Origin: Zygnema cylindricum
Taxonomy: Eukaryota > Streptophyta > Zygnematophyceae > Zygnematales > Zygnemataceae
DNA length: 64,000 nucleotides
Direction of reading: 5' to 3'
Assembly (NCBI GenBank): GCA_037447655.1
Contig: JBBHKE010000316.1
Span: 154,001 to 218,000 of the forward strand
Shown here: positions 46,905 through 58,780 of the stretch, in pieces
How positions within the stretch are numbered: position 1 is the stretch's first letter
How the letters are laid out: each line of letters begins with the position of its first letter
Program-made: the position numbers and the translations under genes
The notes under the pieces: model-generated
Told to the model about the DNA's origin: nothing
Database searches by the model: none
The model's input: only the letters and a program-made list of their open reading frames with translations

Positions 46905-47098
46905 TACTAGTGTTAATGTTTTTTTTGCCTCTTAAAATATTTTTTATCCGTACACACTTGTCGGATTGTTGACCTGACTGTTGCAACTGAAAGGAGAAGA
47001 TTCTCAGCTTCCAGTAAACGGTAACAAAATGAAAATCTTACAATTGTGTAAGGTGAAAAGATGTTTTTAAGTGGGTGAAAAGATGTTTTTAAGTGGAA

Positions 47099-47151
<53 letters not shown>

Positions 47152-47205
47152 GAGAAACACGGTGTACTGATTACAACGTTAATAGCGATGGGTGGTGTAC
47201 GGTAT
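46905..47205. mobile_element. MITE, copy 2 (inverse of 16256-16490)
   Basis: TAGTGTTAATGTTTTTTTTG, then CCGTACACACTTGTCGGATT and AAAGATGTTTTTAAGTGG match the reverse complement of 16275-16490. A short internal duplication (GGTGAAAAGATGTTTTTAAG twice) and an AT microsatellite at 47102-47148 expand it. The right end TTAATAGCGATGGGTGGTGT is the shared terminal motif in inverse orientation. Confidence 0.65.
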
Positions 47206-47212
47206 CCGGTCT

Positions 47213-47930
47213 AAGGGTATGTCCCCATGTGCCACTTTAAGGGTTTTTTTTTGTCGTTTTCCTCTAAAACTTAACGCCGTTCCGCCTGAGTTACAACCAT
47301 AGAAATAAAAGTAGAACTACATTTTGCGTCATCCTCGAACTTAGAATGTACTACATGTTGTCGTCTTGTGTTTTTCGACCCACGGCCATGTAAAACGCTA
47401 TCTTTAAGCTTTTCTTTAAAACACATCGGCGATGTGTTTAAAATCAAAGTATTTTCGCTAAACAAATAGGAACGTGTCGAAAAAAATTGAATTGATTTGA
47501 ACTGAAGAGGAAAACTACGCAATTTGTTTTGTTTTGTCCGTTTTCATCCGGTAAGATTTTTTGTTTGCAGGGGTCTCAAGATTCCGATGCCATTTCACGT
47601 CGGTCGGACAAGAGACGCAAAGGCAAAACGCATCTTCTTCAACCATGGAACAACACAAGCTCGAAGGCAATACGTCCACAAATGTCACAGAAAGACAAGT
47701 GACGTCACAAGCAGTTCCAAAAAATAATGTGCGACAACACAGATTGTAGACTTTTACAACCGTCACAGGTTTTGTCGACGAATACAGCCGTCACAAACGT
47801 AGGTTACTATTTCGTTTTTACACATAGGGACACTCGAAAACCGGGTTAGGCGCTTCCGCGCTAAAAAACAAATTAAGTTCGCTAAGTTCGATGTACAAAT
47901 TTTACTCAGTCCGTTGTTCGAGTTACTTTT
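47213..47930 (-). mobile_element. MITE-like repeat family B, copy 2
   Basis: The reverse complement matches 18297-19200 minus its nested insertion: CTTTGCGTCTCTTGTCCG, GACGTGAAATGGCATC and TGACGGTTGTAAAAGTCTAC are all present in order. Ends near AGGGTATGTCCCCATGTG and near CTAAGTTCGATGTACAAA look like loose inverted repeats. Confidence 0.6.
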
Positions 47931-49786
47931 TAACCTTCGCTAGTACAAATATGTGGTGAGAATTCGCTGTCAAAGATTCTGTGAAGATTACCAAAATCGT
48001 ATTTCATACATTACGTGAACCATTCAAAGTGTGCCACGCGAAAATAAAGTCGGTTACTGACCCGACACAATGGAACGGTCGGTTCAGTAAACAATTTTTT
48101 GATGTTTATATTGACCGCCTAATGAAACAACTCTCTTAGGATAACGTTCCATCAAGCTAAAAGTGGGGAAGTTTACAAAAATCCGCGACTCTCCGTACCA
48201 AATCATACCTCCTACTTTGTTTTTATACGAAAATCAGCATTACAGAGAACCTTGCCAATACTCTCCGAAGGTCTTGGAGGTAATAGTGGTCGTCGGATGT
48301 TCATCTACGAGGAGTTCGCTTCATTTACTCTGTAACTGTCAACCCACCTCGAGGAGGTGGGAAAAAAAAATCTGTGACACGCTAGACAATTAAGCTACGT
48401 GTCATGATGTAACACCGACGAAAAATCTTAAGATTTGCATATGACACACGCTTTTCAAAATAAATAAAGAAGAAATTTAGTAAAATTCCCTAGTCACGTT
48501 ATTTTCGATAACTTTTGTTCGTCACACTATTTCTCTCAAATAGGACTTTCGTTATGTTCAATAACATAGCCCCTAAAAAATGAGTTGGCGTATAGACTGG
48601 CGTCTGCAAAAAGTAAAAAAGTTATGTCAAAGTACACACGTACATGGTACGCAAGTGAAGATTTGAAGTTAAGTTTGTTGGTGCTGAAAATACAAAAGAT
48701 TTTTAAAATCGGACCGTAGTTTGCGTGGCGCCAGTCAATTTAGAACACGTGGTTTACAGACTCTACGTGATGGAACATCGACTCAATCGACCCGGTCTGT
48801 AGAGTTGGCCGTACGATTACAGAAATGTCTGATGGAACTTCACCCTTGGCGGCAAAATTGAATTTTAGTCATCTAAGCGTTACATTGAACTTAGACGCAA
48901 ACTGAAACGAAGCCTCTTTAAAATGATGTACTGTGAGTCTTGTATGGAAATATTAAAATGCACGAAATTAAATAAACTTTGTACACTATAATAAAAACAA
49001 ACCGGCGTAAAAGTATCATTTGAAATTAAATGAAAAAAATTCGCATCGTCACGCACGACGAAATCAAGCCACACTATCTATGAATAAACATTTTGACATT
49101 GACAACGAAATTTCGTTTTTAGGGTTTTAATATTTCATTACAAGACTTACAGTACTTCAGTTTAAAAGGGTTTCGTTTCAGTTAGCGTCTAAGTTCAATG
49201 TAACCCTTAGACTACATTTCAATTTTGCGGATATGTTAATATCTTATGTGCTCTCACCGTGAAGCTCACGTAACAACAAAAAGTTACTATCAACAACACT
49301 TTTATTTGCATGTGGTTGCCGCAGTTTTATCACCGTAAACGTTTGCCGGCCGTGTGAATTGCTAATTTTTTTATGACAGTCGACGTTCGTAAGCGCGGCA
49401 AAAGTTTAAGCGGTTCAAACAATATTTTGAAAGTCAAAGCTGTCCAACCGATTGACCGTCAAATTTATACTCAACGGTACTTTACTTGTATCAATGTGTA
49501 CTTCAAACCTACCATTTTTGACAAAATGACGTAAGTGACTGTGCGCAACCAAAACAGTCACTGCCATAATCAATTCCCTTTAAAAATTTCTGGTTCTTGA
49601 GCAATGTAACGGAACCCCCTACCGTTCGATAACCCATTCTTTGTACTGTACTGTGATAACCTATAGTATTATAGTGTTTACACTTTACAGTCTACGGAAT
49701 TACTTTTCGCATCACAATTCGTTCCGTACTTTATAGAACGAGAGTTTGAAACTCAAATATAAAACTCCACTACTCCAGTAAGGGTG
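47931..49786. other. Intergenic, no gene seen
   Basis: AT-rich sequence without a supported reading frame. AACTTAGACGC occurs in both orientations (about 48889 and 49187), together with TTACATTGAACTTAG, making an inverted repeat about 300 bases apart that may mark another MITE. Confidence 0.4.
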
Positions 49787-50090
49787 CGTCTCCATGTACT
49801 TGAAACTTAGCCAAATTACTCTGTTTTTTAGCGCAGATCCAACGGACCCGGGTTTCAAGTGTCCTTATTTGTAACAATGATATAATTACTTAAAGGTGTG
49901 ACGATTGTATACGTTGACAATGCCCGTGACGGTTGGCAGCGTCTATAATCTGTGATGACACACGTTATTTTTTGTAGCTGCTTGTGACGTCGCATGAGTT
50001 TTCTTGACATTGTAGACGTACCGTCTTCCAACCTGTGCCTTTTCACGGTTGAAGAAGATGCACTTTGCCTTTGCGTTGGTAATTTCAATT
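49787..50090 (+). mobile_element. MITE-like repeat family B, partial copy 3
   Basis: Starts AGGGTGCGTCTCCATGTACT and follows 18297-18610 closely (TAGCGCAGATCCAACGGACC, ATGCCCGTGACGGTTGGCAG) before diverging at about 50090. Confidence 0.6.
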
Positions 50091-50579
50091 TTCTGGTATG
50101 ACTGCGGATTTTTTTCATTTTTTTCTAAGTTATGGAGGAAAACGACAGAAAATAACTGTAACTTTAGCACATGCGAACGTACCTTTACTGTGCGCAAATG
50201 GTGCAACAATGCAACGTCTTTTTTCGGTAAAATTCCGTACATTTTCTGTAAAATTCGTGTTCAGTTACCAGACAAAAAATTCTAAGAAGTGCAACATATC
50301 TTTTCGTCAAAGTCCGCCCGTTTTCGTAAAAAATCGTACGTTTTTGGTAAATTTTTTGTTTATATTAGCGGAAATAAAGTACTCTGCGTTTTTTTGCGAT
50401 TTTTTCAAAAGTCACAAAATATACGTAAAAATCGGAAAAAAGGGAAAAAAGGGAAAAAATGCACGATTTGAACAATTACGATAGTATGACACTACATTGC
50501 TATACTTTACTGTACCATCTACAGTATAACGTACATACGAAACCCTCAATTTTTTTTCGTTTTTTGCTTATCCGACCGT
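50091..50579. other. Intergenic, no gene seen
   Basis: T-rich on the plus strand with repeated TTTTCGTAAA and TTTTGGTAAA words; open frames are not convincing. Confidence 0.4.
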
Positions 50580-50715
50580 ACCAAAATTCGTTTTTTTTTT
50601 AATCACCTGGTCGAATCCGGTCGGCCCCCAAAATTTGAAACTTGAATCCATTCTTGATCCGATGCGGGCAAGCACGTACGGATTCGGGTTCCTGATTGCG
50701 ACCTCTGATTCCAGT
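50580..50715 (-). repeat. CGGTC-type repeat, copy 2
   Basis: The reverse complement reads GAGGTCGCAATCAGGAACCC through CAAATTTTGGGGGCCGACCG and ends with an A-run, parallel to 16491-16640 including the terminal A-run. Confidence 0.55.
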
Positions 50716-51000
50716 ATTGATATAGCGAACCAATATATTGATTATCGGTAGGTCAATTAATAAAACATATCGGTTATCGCCAAATGAACAACGATACAAA
50801 ATATTATATTACCCATTCATTTAGTGTCGTGTATCCGCAAAATAGTTATCGCGATAACACCAATACCGATAGTTATCGGTTATCGAACGGTCTGAGATTC
50901 TGATATATCGGTCCGAGACTAAAATATTCGTTATCGGCGATAACTTAAAAAAATATAGTACATATACGATAGTATATAATATACTATGTTGTATTATAGA
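50716..51000. repeat. TTATCGG/CCGATAA palindromic cluster
   Basis: TATCGGTTATCG, CGCGATAACACC, CCGATAGTTATCGG and GTTATCGGCGATAAC occur in both orientations over about 250 bases. Related words (CGGTAAACAACCGATA, TTATCGGCGC) resume on the other side of Copia-2. Confidence 0.5.
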
Positions 51001-51438
51001 CTTTATATAGCGTGGCATCCCATGTATAAGTATCTGCTCATTATTTTATTTAATTGAAGTTTAGTACGGACAACGCAACATATAAACGTTGACAAATTTA
51101 AAAGAATAGTTTATAGTTCTAAAACTATATTACCGAAATGAATAAGTAAATTACATTGTAAATTTGTAAAATAAAACTTTATTCGAAAACCAGACGAACA
51201 TAGCAAAAGAACAAATCTGTCAGATTGCTGCCATTTACTACCAAGATCTTCTTCAAAAATTGGAGGGGTATGGGAGCGTGGAACCCAAGTAAAAACCCCC
51301 TTAAATTAGAAATAATCAAGCAAGTATCAGGATTTTTTCCTGAAATCGGGCAGAATGGGGTCCGCGGCACGTCCGAGGAATAACTCATACAGTTGGGAAT
51401 ACAGGTGGTACATTTAGATGTACGGTCCGTACAGTTAT

Positions 51439-52487
51439 TGTAGAAACTAATGTTTTTATTAGTATTTTCTAGGTCTGAGAAGAAATATAGAAGTCGAGGC
51501 AGTCTATCTCTAACTTCTCTCTCCAACTCTCAAACTTGTCGCAGTCACTGAGAAATCGGAGAGGAAGCTAGAGCCATGGCTACCTTGGCTATACTGAGGT
51601 TTACGGGAATTTTTATATTAGGGTTTATTTATTTATTTAAAAGGTATGTGCCGGCGGCAGGATTTGATCCTTGTACCTGCCGGCCGGCAGTCAGGAAATA
51701 GCCGGTAGCCTTAGCCGTTAAGTCTAGAGATAGTGTTACGCAGTATATAGTTTGATATTTATTTAAATATGTATACGTGCGATAAACCATTTAACTGAAA
51801 TGAATTACGGGATACATAGATCCAGTAATATATAATGTACGACTTACGGTACGGACATAAATCAGTACCGCGCATTTGTTTCGTAAATGAAACAAATACC
51901 GCGCATGTATTTATTACGGCTACGATTAAATCCGAATTTAATCGGACGGCCGGGATTAGCGCCGAGATCGCGGAGGAACATTTCGGCGGTTTGTGGCCAT
52001 CGCCACATCGGATGACGCGTGGCGAAATTCCGTTGGATTGTGGAATCTCCAGAGATTATGGCACCGAATCCGGATTTGACATGTGTCGACATTTGGCCAT
52101 GTCGTACAATGTCCGTACATAAAGTACACCGGCAGCTGTACTTTTGCGTACGGAACTCAATTCTGATTGGTTCCGTAGATCAGTAGATAGAGTCTGTGAG
52201 AGAGATAGGACTTAGAAAAATTAGAAGATAGGACCCTCTCTCCCAGAGAGCTTCTGTACAAAAGGTCAACTTTGACCCTCCATAACTTACTGCTCAGGGG
52301 AGCAAATTCAGAGATTATTTTTGCTACCGACTCAAGGGAGTCTTGCCTTTACGGGGGTGGAGGTGGTCAGGGTTTTTGTCTGCCAGGGTGGCAGTTATTT
52401 TTGCTGGAACACAAAGGGGTCAGGATTATCCTAGAGGCTTCTTGGAAGCTGTCTATTCTGAGGACTCATGGAGGTCTCAGAGTTTCA
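51439..52487 (+). repeat. Copia-2 5' LTR
   Basis: TGTAGAAACTAATG start and AGTTTCA end. The antisense tRNA-like segment lies at about 51650-51727. Confidence 0.93.
51650..51727 (-). other. Antisense tRNA-like segment in the Copia-2 LTR
   Basis: The minus strand has ACTTAACGGCTAAGGC and, further on, AAGGATCAAATCCTGCC, matching the A-box-like and B-box-like parts of the Copia-1 segment, whereas the sequence between is diverged. The copy in the 3' LTR is at 57050-57126. Conservation of just these two parts in two families is the main argument for function. Confidence 0.4.
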
Positions 52488-53462
52488 GGTTATGGGCCCA
52501 CCCTCTAGGGTACCAATCTTTAATGGAACTGGCTTCATATACTGGGAAAGTATGATGATAGGAGCTCTATGCGAAAAGAGGTTTTGGGGGATAGTGAGTG
52601 GACGGTTGGGGCGTCCATCAAGTGTTGGAATTCCTCCAGGGTTTGGAGGAACCAGATTCACCAGGAAAGAGGACCCACCTTCAACGGAGGAAACAAAAGA
52701 AGGAGAGGTGGTGGACAAAGGAAAGGAGAAGGAGACGACCACACCAATAGCAGCTTGTTCGACATTCATGTCACCTATTCCGAGGAATGAGGAGAATGAT
52801 ACTGAAACCTGGGACTTCAACAATATGGCGGCAAAGCACTTCATCCTACGCCATCTCACTCAAGGACTTGCATGTCCTCATTTGCAGGTAGAAAGAGCAT
52901 CCGATCTTTGGATGGCTCTCATAGAGATGTACCGAAGTGGTACGATTCAGCAACAACAGTTGGCTGATCAGAAAGTTAAGGAGTATGTATACAAAGGGGG
53001 AAATATGTTGGATTTTTGCAATGAGCTTGCTACACTCTTCATGGAGCTAAGAGTGCGGGAAAAGATTTTAGTGAAAAAGAAAAGGTTAACAGTTTACTGA
53101 TGAAGTTACCTGATGAGTTCGTGAACATAGTTTACCGTGTGCAGTACTTGCCTGACTCAAGGTGGATATCGAACTCAGTGGTAGGGATGATTCTCGTTCA
53201 AGAGAATACAATTGAGATCCGAAGGGGAGGAAAGAGTGGCCAAGCCTTGGCAACAGCGACTGATTGGAGGAACAGGGATTCCCGAAAACCGGTCGGAAAC
53301 TATGGGGGTAGGGAGCAGAAAAAACACGCCGATGAGTTCGAACCAAGGGCTCCCAAAGGACTATGTCACTTTTGTAAGAAACCGGGGCACTATATGGCAG
53401 AGTGCACTAAGCTAACCGAGCTTCGGTTAAAGGAGGGGCAGACCGGTGGTACCCCGAGATGA
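52468..53462 (+). pseudogene. Copia-2 gag
   Basis: Open from the LTR ATG (52468) or the PBS ATG (52492) until a frameshift near 53075-53100. The downstream frame has GMILVQENTIEIRRGGKS and an intact zinc knuckle CHFCKKPGHYMAEC at 53364-53404, then a TGA at 53460-53462 where Copia-1 has Gly. Confidence 0.85.
52488..52502 (+). promoter_or_regulatory. Copia-2 primer-binding site, initiator tRNA-Met anticodon type
   Basis: GGTTATGGGCCCACC, identical to the Copia-1 site. The ATG at 52492 within it is in frame with gag. Confidence 0.8.
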
Positions 53463-56400
53463 AAGAAAAAAGCCATTGTCATACAGGTACTTGAGGCTGA
53501 ATCCGAGGACGAGGACGATGAGCTCCTTTTGGATGAGGAGTTGGAGGCGAAAAATGAGGTCGAAATTCCACGAAGGCAAAAATGTGCTTACGGTGGATTG
53601 AAAGGTGAAGCAGGCTGGATTGTAGATTCAGGTGCCTCCATGCACATGTGTAAGGATAGACACCTGTTCACTAAGATAAGAAAGATTCCCACCGTAGAGA
53701 TAGAGTACGGGGATGGGAGGATAGTCACCACTACTCTTGTAGGATCGGTAGATCTAAAAGTGTTAGTAGAAGGAAAGACATCCATATTAACATTCTCCGA
53801 TGTATTGTTTATTCCGGAGCTGAACAAAAATCTTATCTCTACATCAGTATTAGATGATAAGGGTTTTTTTACTAGCACTAGGGAAGGAGTCTTTACTGCT
53901 AATTTTGAGGATGATGTCTATTTCATTGCTGAGAAAGGTAGCCATGGGATGTTTAGGCTGATCTTAAGTAATGAAAAGAAGAAACTTTATTATGCTGGTG
54001 TTCATGATATTATGATGTGGCATAAGAGGCTTGGGCATGTGAATCTAGATAAGTTAAGAGAGAAGAAAAAGATGGGAGTGGTGGAAGGGATTCAGTTCAG
54101 TGAGAGTGATGATATAAGTGATTGTAGTGGATGTGCTCAAGGTAAAGCACACAGATTACCCTTTCCTAAGTCAGCCACTTATAAAGGAGAAAAAATTCTA
54201 GATCTAGTACACACAGATATTTGGGGACCAGCTAAAGTGCCCTCACCGGGGGGGAAGAGATTTATGATGACTATAACTGATGATTGGTCTCGGTATTCCC
54301 GGGTATATTTTTTGAAAAACAAGTCCGAAGCTGAGGATTGTTTTAGACAATATAAAGCATGGAGCGAAAAACTCCATGAAACTCCAATCAAGAGAGTAAG
54401 GAGTGACAATGGTGGAGAGTATACTTCTAACCAGTTTGAGGATTTTCTGAGGGAAGATGGGGTTCAACACCAAAAGACAGTTCCAGAAAATCCGGAACAG
54501 AATGGGGTAGCTGAAAAGTTAAATAGAACACTAAGTGATAGTGCTAGAAGTATGTTGTCAGATAAAAAGATAGGGAAAAGGTTTTGGGCAGAAGCAATGA
54601 ACTGTGCTAATTACCTCAAGAATAGAGTTCTTACTTCAGCTATAAGAGATCAAACACCTTATGAGAGATGGACAGGCCGGAAACCAGACATATCTCACTT
54701 AAAGGTTTTCGGCAGTCAAGTGTTCAGTCTAGATACTGATCGGTCCAATTGGAAGCTAGATCCTAAAGGAAAACCGAGATACTTATTAGGATATGATGAA
54801 GATGTAAAAGGATATAGAGTTTATGATCTAAAAAGGGAAGATATAATCTTAGTAAAGCATCTAGTAGTTATGGATGAAGGAAAGTCTGTGGATCCCTTCA
54901 AGTATACAAAGTCAGTAAAAATCAGATTTGAGTCAGAAAATTCCGATGACTTTGAGCTTCCTAACTATCCAGGTTTTAGAGAAGATGACATTCTTGCAGG
55001 AACAAATCAGACCAAAAAGGACTCGGCTGTGGAAACTCCAGTGACAACTCCACTCGAAGCGGAAGACGTGGTGGAAATTGATTTGGAATCAAGGGATAGG
55101 GGAGAAGCCGAGTTTGTTCGAAAGAATCCACGAGAACCATCTATTCCGGCCTCAGATTTTGAGGGGGGGAGGAGAAGTAGCAAAAGACTGCAAGAAAAAC
55201 AGGTTAATAACAAGGTAACTAAACTATCTCATCAAGATGAACCTCAAACTTATGGAGAGGCGATGACTTGTCCAGAAAGAAACCGGTGGAAGACAGCCAT
55301 CCATGAGGAGATGGCTTCAATCATGGCAGCCGATACTTGGGAGCTGGTGGACTGTCCACCTAACCGAAAACCAATCGGTTGTAAGTGGGTTTTCAAATTA
55401 AAACTGAACCCAGATAACACAATCGAACGCTACAAGGCCAGATTAGTGGCAAAGGGATTTACACAAAAGGAAGGAATTGACTACGAGGAAACCTTTGCCC
55501 CGGTGGTCAGATTTCCCTCCGTCCGCATACTTCTCAGTTTAGCAGCGGCGGAAGACATGGAAGTGCATCAGATGGACATCAAGACAGCCTTTTTGCATGG
55601 AGAATTGGAAGAGGAGATCTTCATGCGACAACCCGAAGGTTTTGTGGAGGAAGGAGAGGAGAGTAAGGTATGCCAACTGATTAAATCTCTTTATGGTTTG
55701 AAACAGGCACCTCGACAATGGAATAAGAAGCTTGATGAGTTTCTTACCGGTCTGGGATATATTCGGATCAGCTCAGATCACTCAATCTATGTTTTCGAAG
55801 ATGAGGAAGGTTTGATATTTATTGCAATTTATGTTGATGATTTGCTTGTATTAAGTAAATCAATGGAAAAAATTAACAAACTGAAAACCAATCTTAAGGG
55901 GAGATTTGAAATGAAGGATATGGGAGAAGCAAGATATATTTTGGGAATTCAAGTAGAGAGAGACCGAAAAAGGAAAATTATAAGATTGACTCAAAAAGAA
56001 GCAATAGGGAACATGCTTGAAAAATTTCAAATGGATAAAGCTAATAGTTGTACAACTCCAATGGAGTTGAAGAAGGGAAGTGAGGGGAGTGAGGAAGAAT
56101 GAGTCATAGTCTTAGACGAGGAATTATCTCCTGATGAACAGAAGTTCATGCAGACTATTCCTTACAGGCAAGTAGTGGGAAGTCTAATCTATTTTATGAA
56201 TTGTACCCGGCCGGATTTAGCTGCAGCCGTAGGAGTGCTGAGTAGAAGTCTAAATGCTCCCACTAAGAAGGATTGGGAGGCAGCTAAGAGAGTCCTTAGA
56301 TATTTGGTAGGAACTAGAGATCTATGGTTGCATTTGGGTGGGGAGAATACTGAAATCACTACTTGGAGTGATGCCAGTTATGGTGATGCTCCGATGAGGA

Positions 56401-56825
56401 GATGTACTTCTAGATATGTATTATATGTGGGTGATGGGGCTTGCTGTTGGAGTAGCAAACAGCAAAAGGTTATTGCTCAGTCCACCATGGAGGCTGAGTA
56501 TATGGCCTCTTGCTCTGCTGTAAAAGAATTGATGTGGGTCAAGTCTTTGCTTGGTGAGCTTGGTCACCTTAAGAGTGGTGTGCAGAAAATATTTTGTGAT
56601 AATCAGGCAGCAATCGCTATTTCTGCCAATCCTAAACACCATTTTGAAGCCAAACACATGGACATCAGACTCAGCTTTGTTAGAGAGAAAGTAGAAAACA
56701 AAATAATCAGTTTAGAGTACAGACCAGATAGTGAAATGGTAGCAGATATGATGACCAAACCTGTGCCTTCCCCTAAGCTAATTTATTGCAGGGAGAAGTG
56801 TGGTCTGAAATTAAAGATTGACTAG
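53463..56825 (+). pseudogene. Copia-2 pol, nearly intact
   Basis: Same frame as the gag end. Protease WIVDSGASMHM at 53615-53647; integrase zinc site HKRLGH...CSGCAQGK (about 54018-54146), catalytic DIWGPA, RVRSDNGGEYTS and ENPEQNGVAEKLNR; RT with YVDD at 55830-55841; RNase H with WSDASYGDAPM, STMEAEYMA and DNQAAI. A single TGA at 56100-56102 (GGA in Copia-1) splits RT from RNase H; the frame then runs to 56825. Confidence 0.92.
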
Positions 56826-56826
56826 A

Positions 56827-56838
56827 AAATAAGGGGAG
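56827..56838 (+). promoter_or_regulatory. Copia-2 polypurine tract
   Basis: AAATAAGGGGAG, identical to Copia-1, just before the 3' LTR. Confidence 0.8.
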
Positions 56839-57888
56839 TGTAGAAACTAATGTTTTTATTAGTATTTTCTAGGTCTGAGAAGAAATATAGAAGTCGAGGC
56901 AGTCTATCTCTAACTTCTCTCTCCAACTCTCAAACTTGTCGCAGTCATTGAGAAATTGAAGAGGAAGCTAGAGCCATGGCTACCTTGGCTATCCTGAGGT
57001 TTACGGGAATTTTATATTAGGGTTTATTTATTTATTTAAAAGGTACGTGCCGGCGGCAGGATTTGATCCTTGTACCTGCCGGCCGGCAGACAGGAAATAG
57101 CCGGTAGCCTTAGCCGTTAAGTCTAGCGGTAAAGTTACGTAGTATATAGTTAAATATTTATTTAAAATATGTATACGTGCGATAAACCATTTAACTGAAA
57201 TGAATTACGGGATACATAGATCCAGTAATATATAATGTACGACTTACGGTACGGACATAAATCAGTACCGCGCATTTGTTTCGTAAATGAAACAAATACC
57301 GCGCATGTATTTATTACGGCTACGATTAAATCCGAATTTAATCGGACGGCCGGGATTAGCGCCGAGATCGCGGAGGAAGATTTCGGCGGTTTGTGGCCAT
57401 CGCCACATCGGATGACGCGTGGTGAAATTCCGTTGGATTGTGGAATCTCCGGAGATTATGGCACCGAATCCGGATTTGACATGTGTCGACATTTTGGCCA
57501 TGTCCTACAATGTACGTACATAAAGTACACCGGCAGCTGTACTTTTGCGTACGGAACTCAATTCTGATTGGTTCTGTACATCAGTAGATAGAGTCTGTGA
57601 GAGAGATAGGACTTAGAAAAATTAGAAGATAGGACCCTCTCTCCCAGAGAGCTTCTGTACAAAAGGTCAACTTTGACCCTCCATAACTTACTGCTCACGG
57701 GAGCAAATTCAGAGATTCTTTTTGCTACCGACTCAGGGGAGTCTTGCCTTTACAAGGGTGGAGGTGGTCAAGGTTTTTGTCTGCCAGGGTGGCAGTTATT
57801 TTTGCTGGAACACAAAGGGGTCAGGATTATCCTAGAGGCTTCTTGGAAGCTGTCTATTCTGAGGACTCATGGAGGTCTCAGAGTTTCA
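56839..57888 (+). repeat. Copia-2 3' LTR
   Basis: Near-identical to 51439-52487, followed by the GTTAT target duplication. Confidence 0.93.
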
Positions 57889-58194
57889 GTTATTGCCGGT
57901 AAACAACCGATATTATTTGTTGTTTATCAGCGATATCACCAGTGTCAATATATTGTGCCACTATATTAATTATCGGCGCTCGAAAAAAGGGCCACGTCGG
58001 TTATCAACAAATCCTTGCCGATACACAACACTACATTCACTTATATAACGGCAATAACAAATTTATTCTTCCTGCAGCGAGATATATCTGCCCGCTTTGG
58101 CCCTTTGTTGTTCAATATCGAGAATATAGGTGTTGTATTATAGGGTTAAGAAATTTACCGATATACATCATTTAGACTTGACGGGTAGTTATAC
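57889..58194. repeat. Right half of the TTATCGG repeat interrupted by Copia-2
   Basis: GGTAAACAACCGATATT, CAGCGATATCACC and TTAATTATCGGCGCTCG continue the palindromic theme of 50716-51000. GTTAT is the target duplication. Confidence 0.4.
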
Positions 58195-58780
58195 AAACTA
58201 ACGGTATAGCCCAATGTGGCTAAGTTCGGGTTTTTTTCTGTCGTTTTCCTTTCAAACTAGTGCCGTACTGCCTAAGCTGTGACCGTACGAAGATATCGCA
58301 AATTTGTATAGTACAATTTGCGTCATTCCTAACTTAGGTAGTACGAAAATTTGTCGTCTTGCGTTTTTTCGACCCACTGTCACGTCATTGTCAAAATTAT
58401 CACAAAACACATCGGCAATGTGTTTTAAGCTAAGTAAAATCCGTTTACACCAATAGGAAAACATTTTTTCACATGTGAATTTTTTTTCGAAATTTTTTGA
58501 CAAAAAAAAAGTAAAGGGTTGCTTAGTTTTGTCCTGTAGTACTTTGTACGGTTTTTTTTTTGCAGAGGTCTCGATGCTACAGTGTCATTTCACCCAAAGC
58601 TGAAAAATCTACGAAGGTGAAAAATTTGCGAAGTCATGGCGGCCGGACAGGCGAGGTTTACGCAAAGGCATGTCGTACAGCCACAGCTACAAAGCTCTAC
58701 GTCTACGATGTCACGCAATGACACGCGACATGCCAAACCATAGTTCAAAAGTAGGCGTTTCTATTGTACGCCTTTTGTAT
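58195..58780 (-). mobile_element. MITE-like repeat family B, diverged copy 4
   Basis: Order of words parallels 47213-47760: TTCTGTCGTTTTCCT, GCCGTACTGCCTAAG, GTCGTCTTGCG-TTTTTTCGACCCAC, AAACACATCGGCAATGTGTT and TTGCAGAGGTCTCGATGC. It is more diverged than the other three copies. Confidence 0.5.

Larger units (their letters stand above)
51439..57888 (+). mobile_element. Copia-2, young Ty1/Copia LTR retrotransposon
   Basis: A 6.45-kb element with LTRs 51439-52487 and 56839-57888 that are nearly identical, and a perfect target duplication GTTAT (51434-51438 and 57889-57893). It is a sister family to Copia-1: coding regions align throughout at the protein level while the LTRs are recognisably related but diverged. 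Only one frameshift (gag) and two nonsense codons interrupt gag-pol. Confidence 0.95.
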
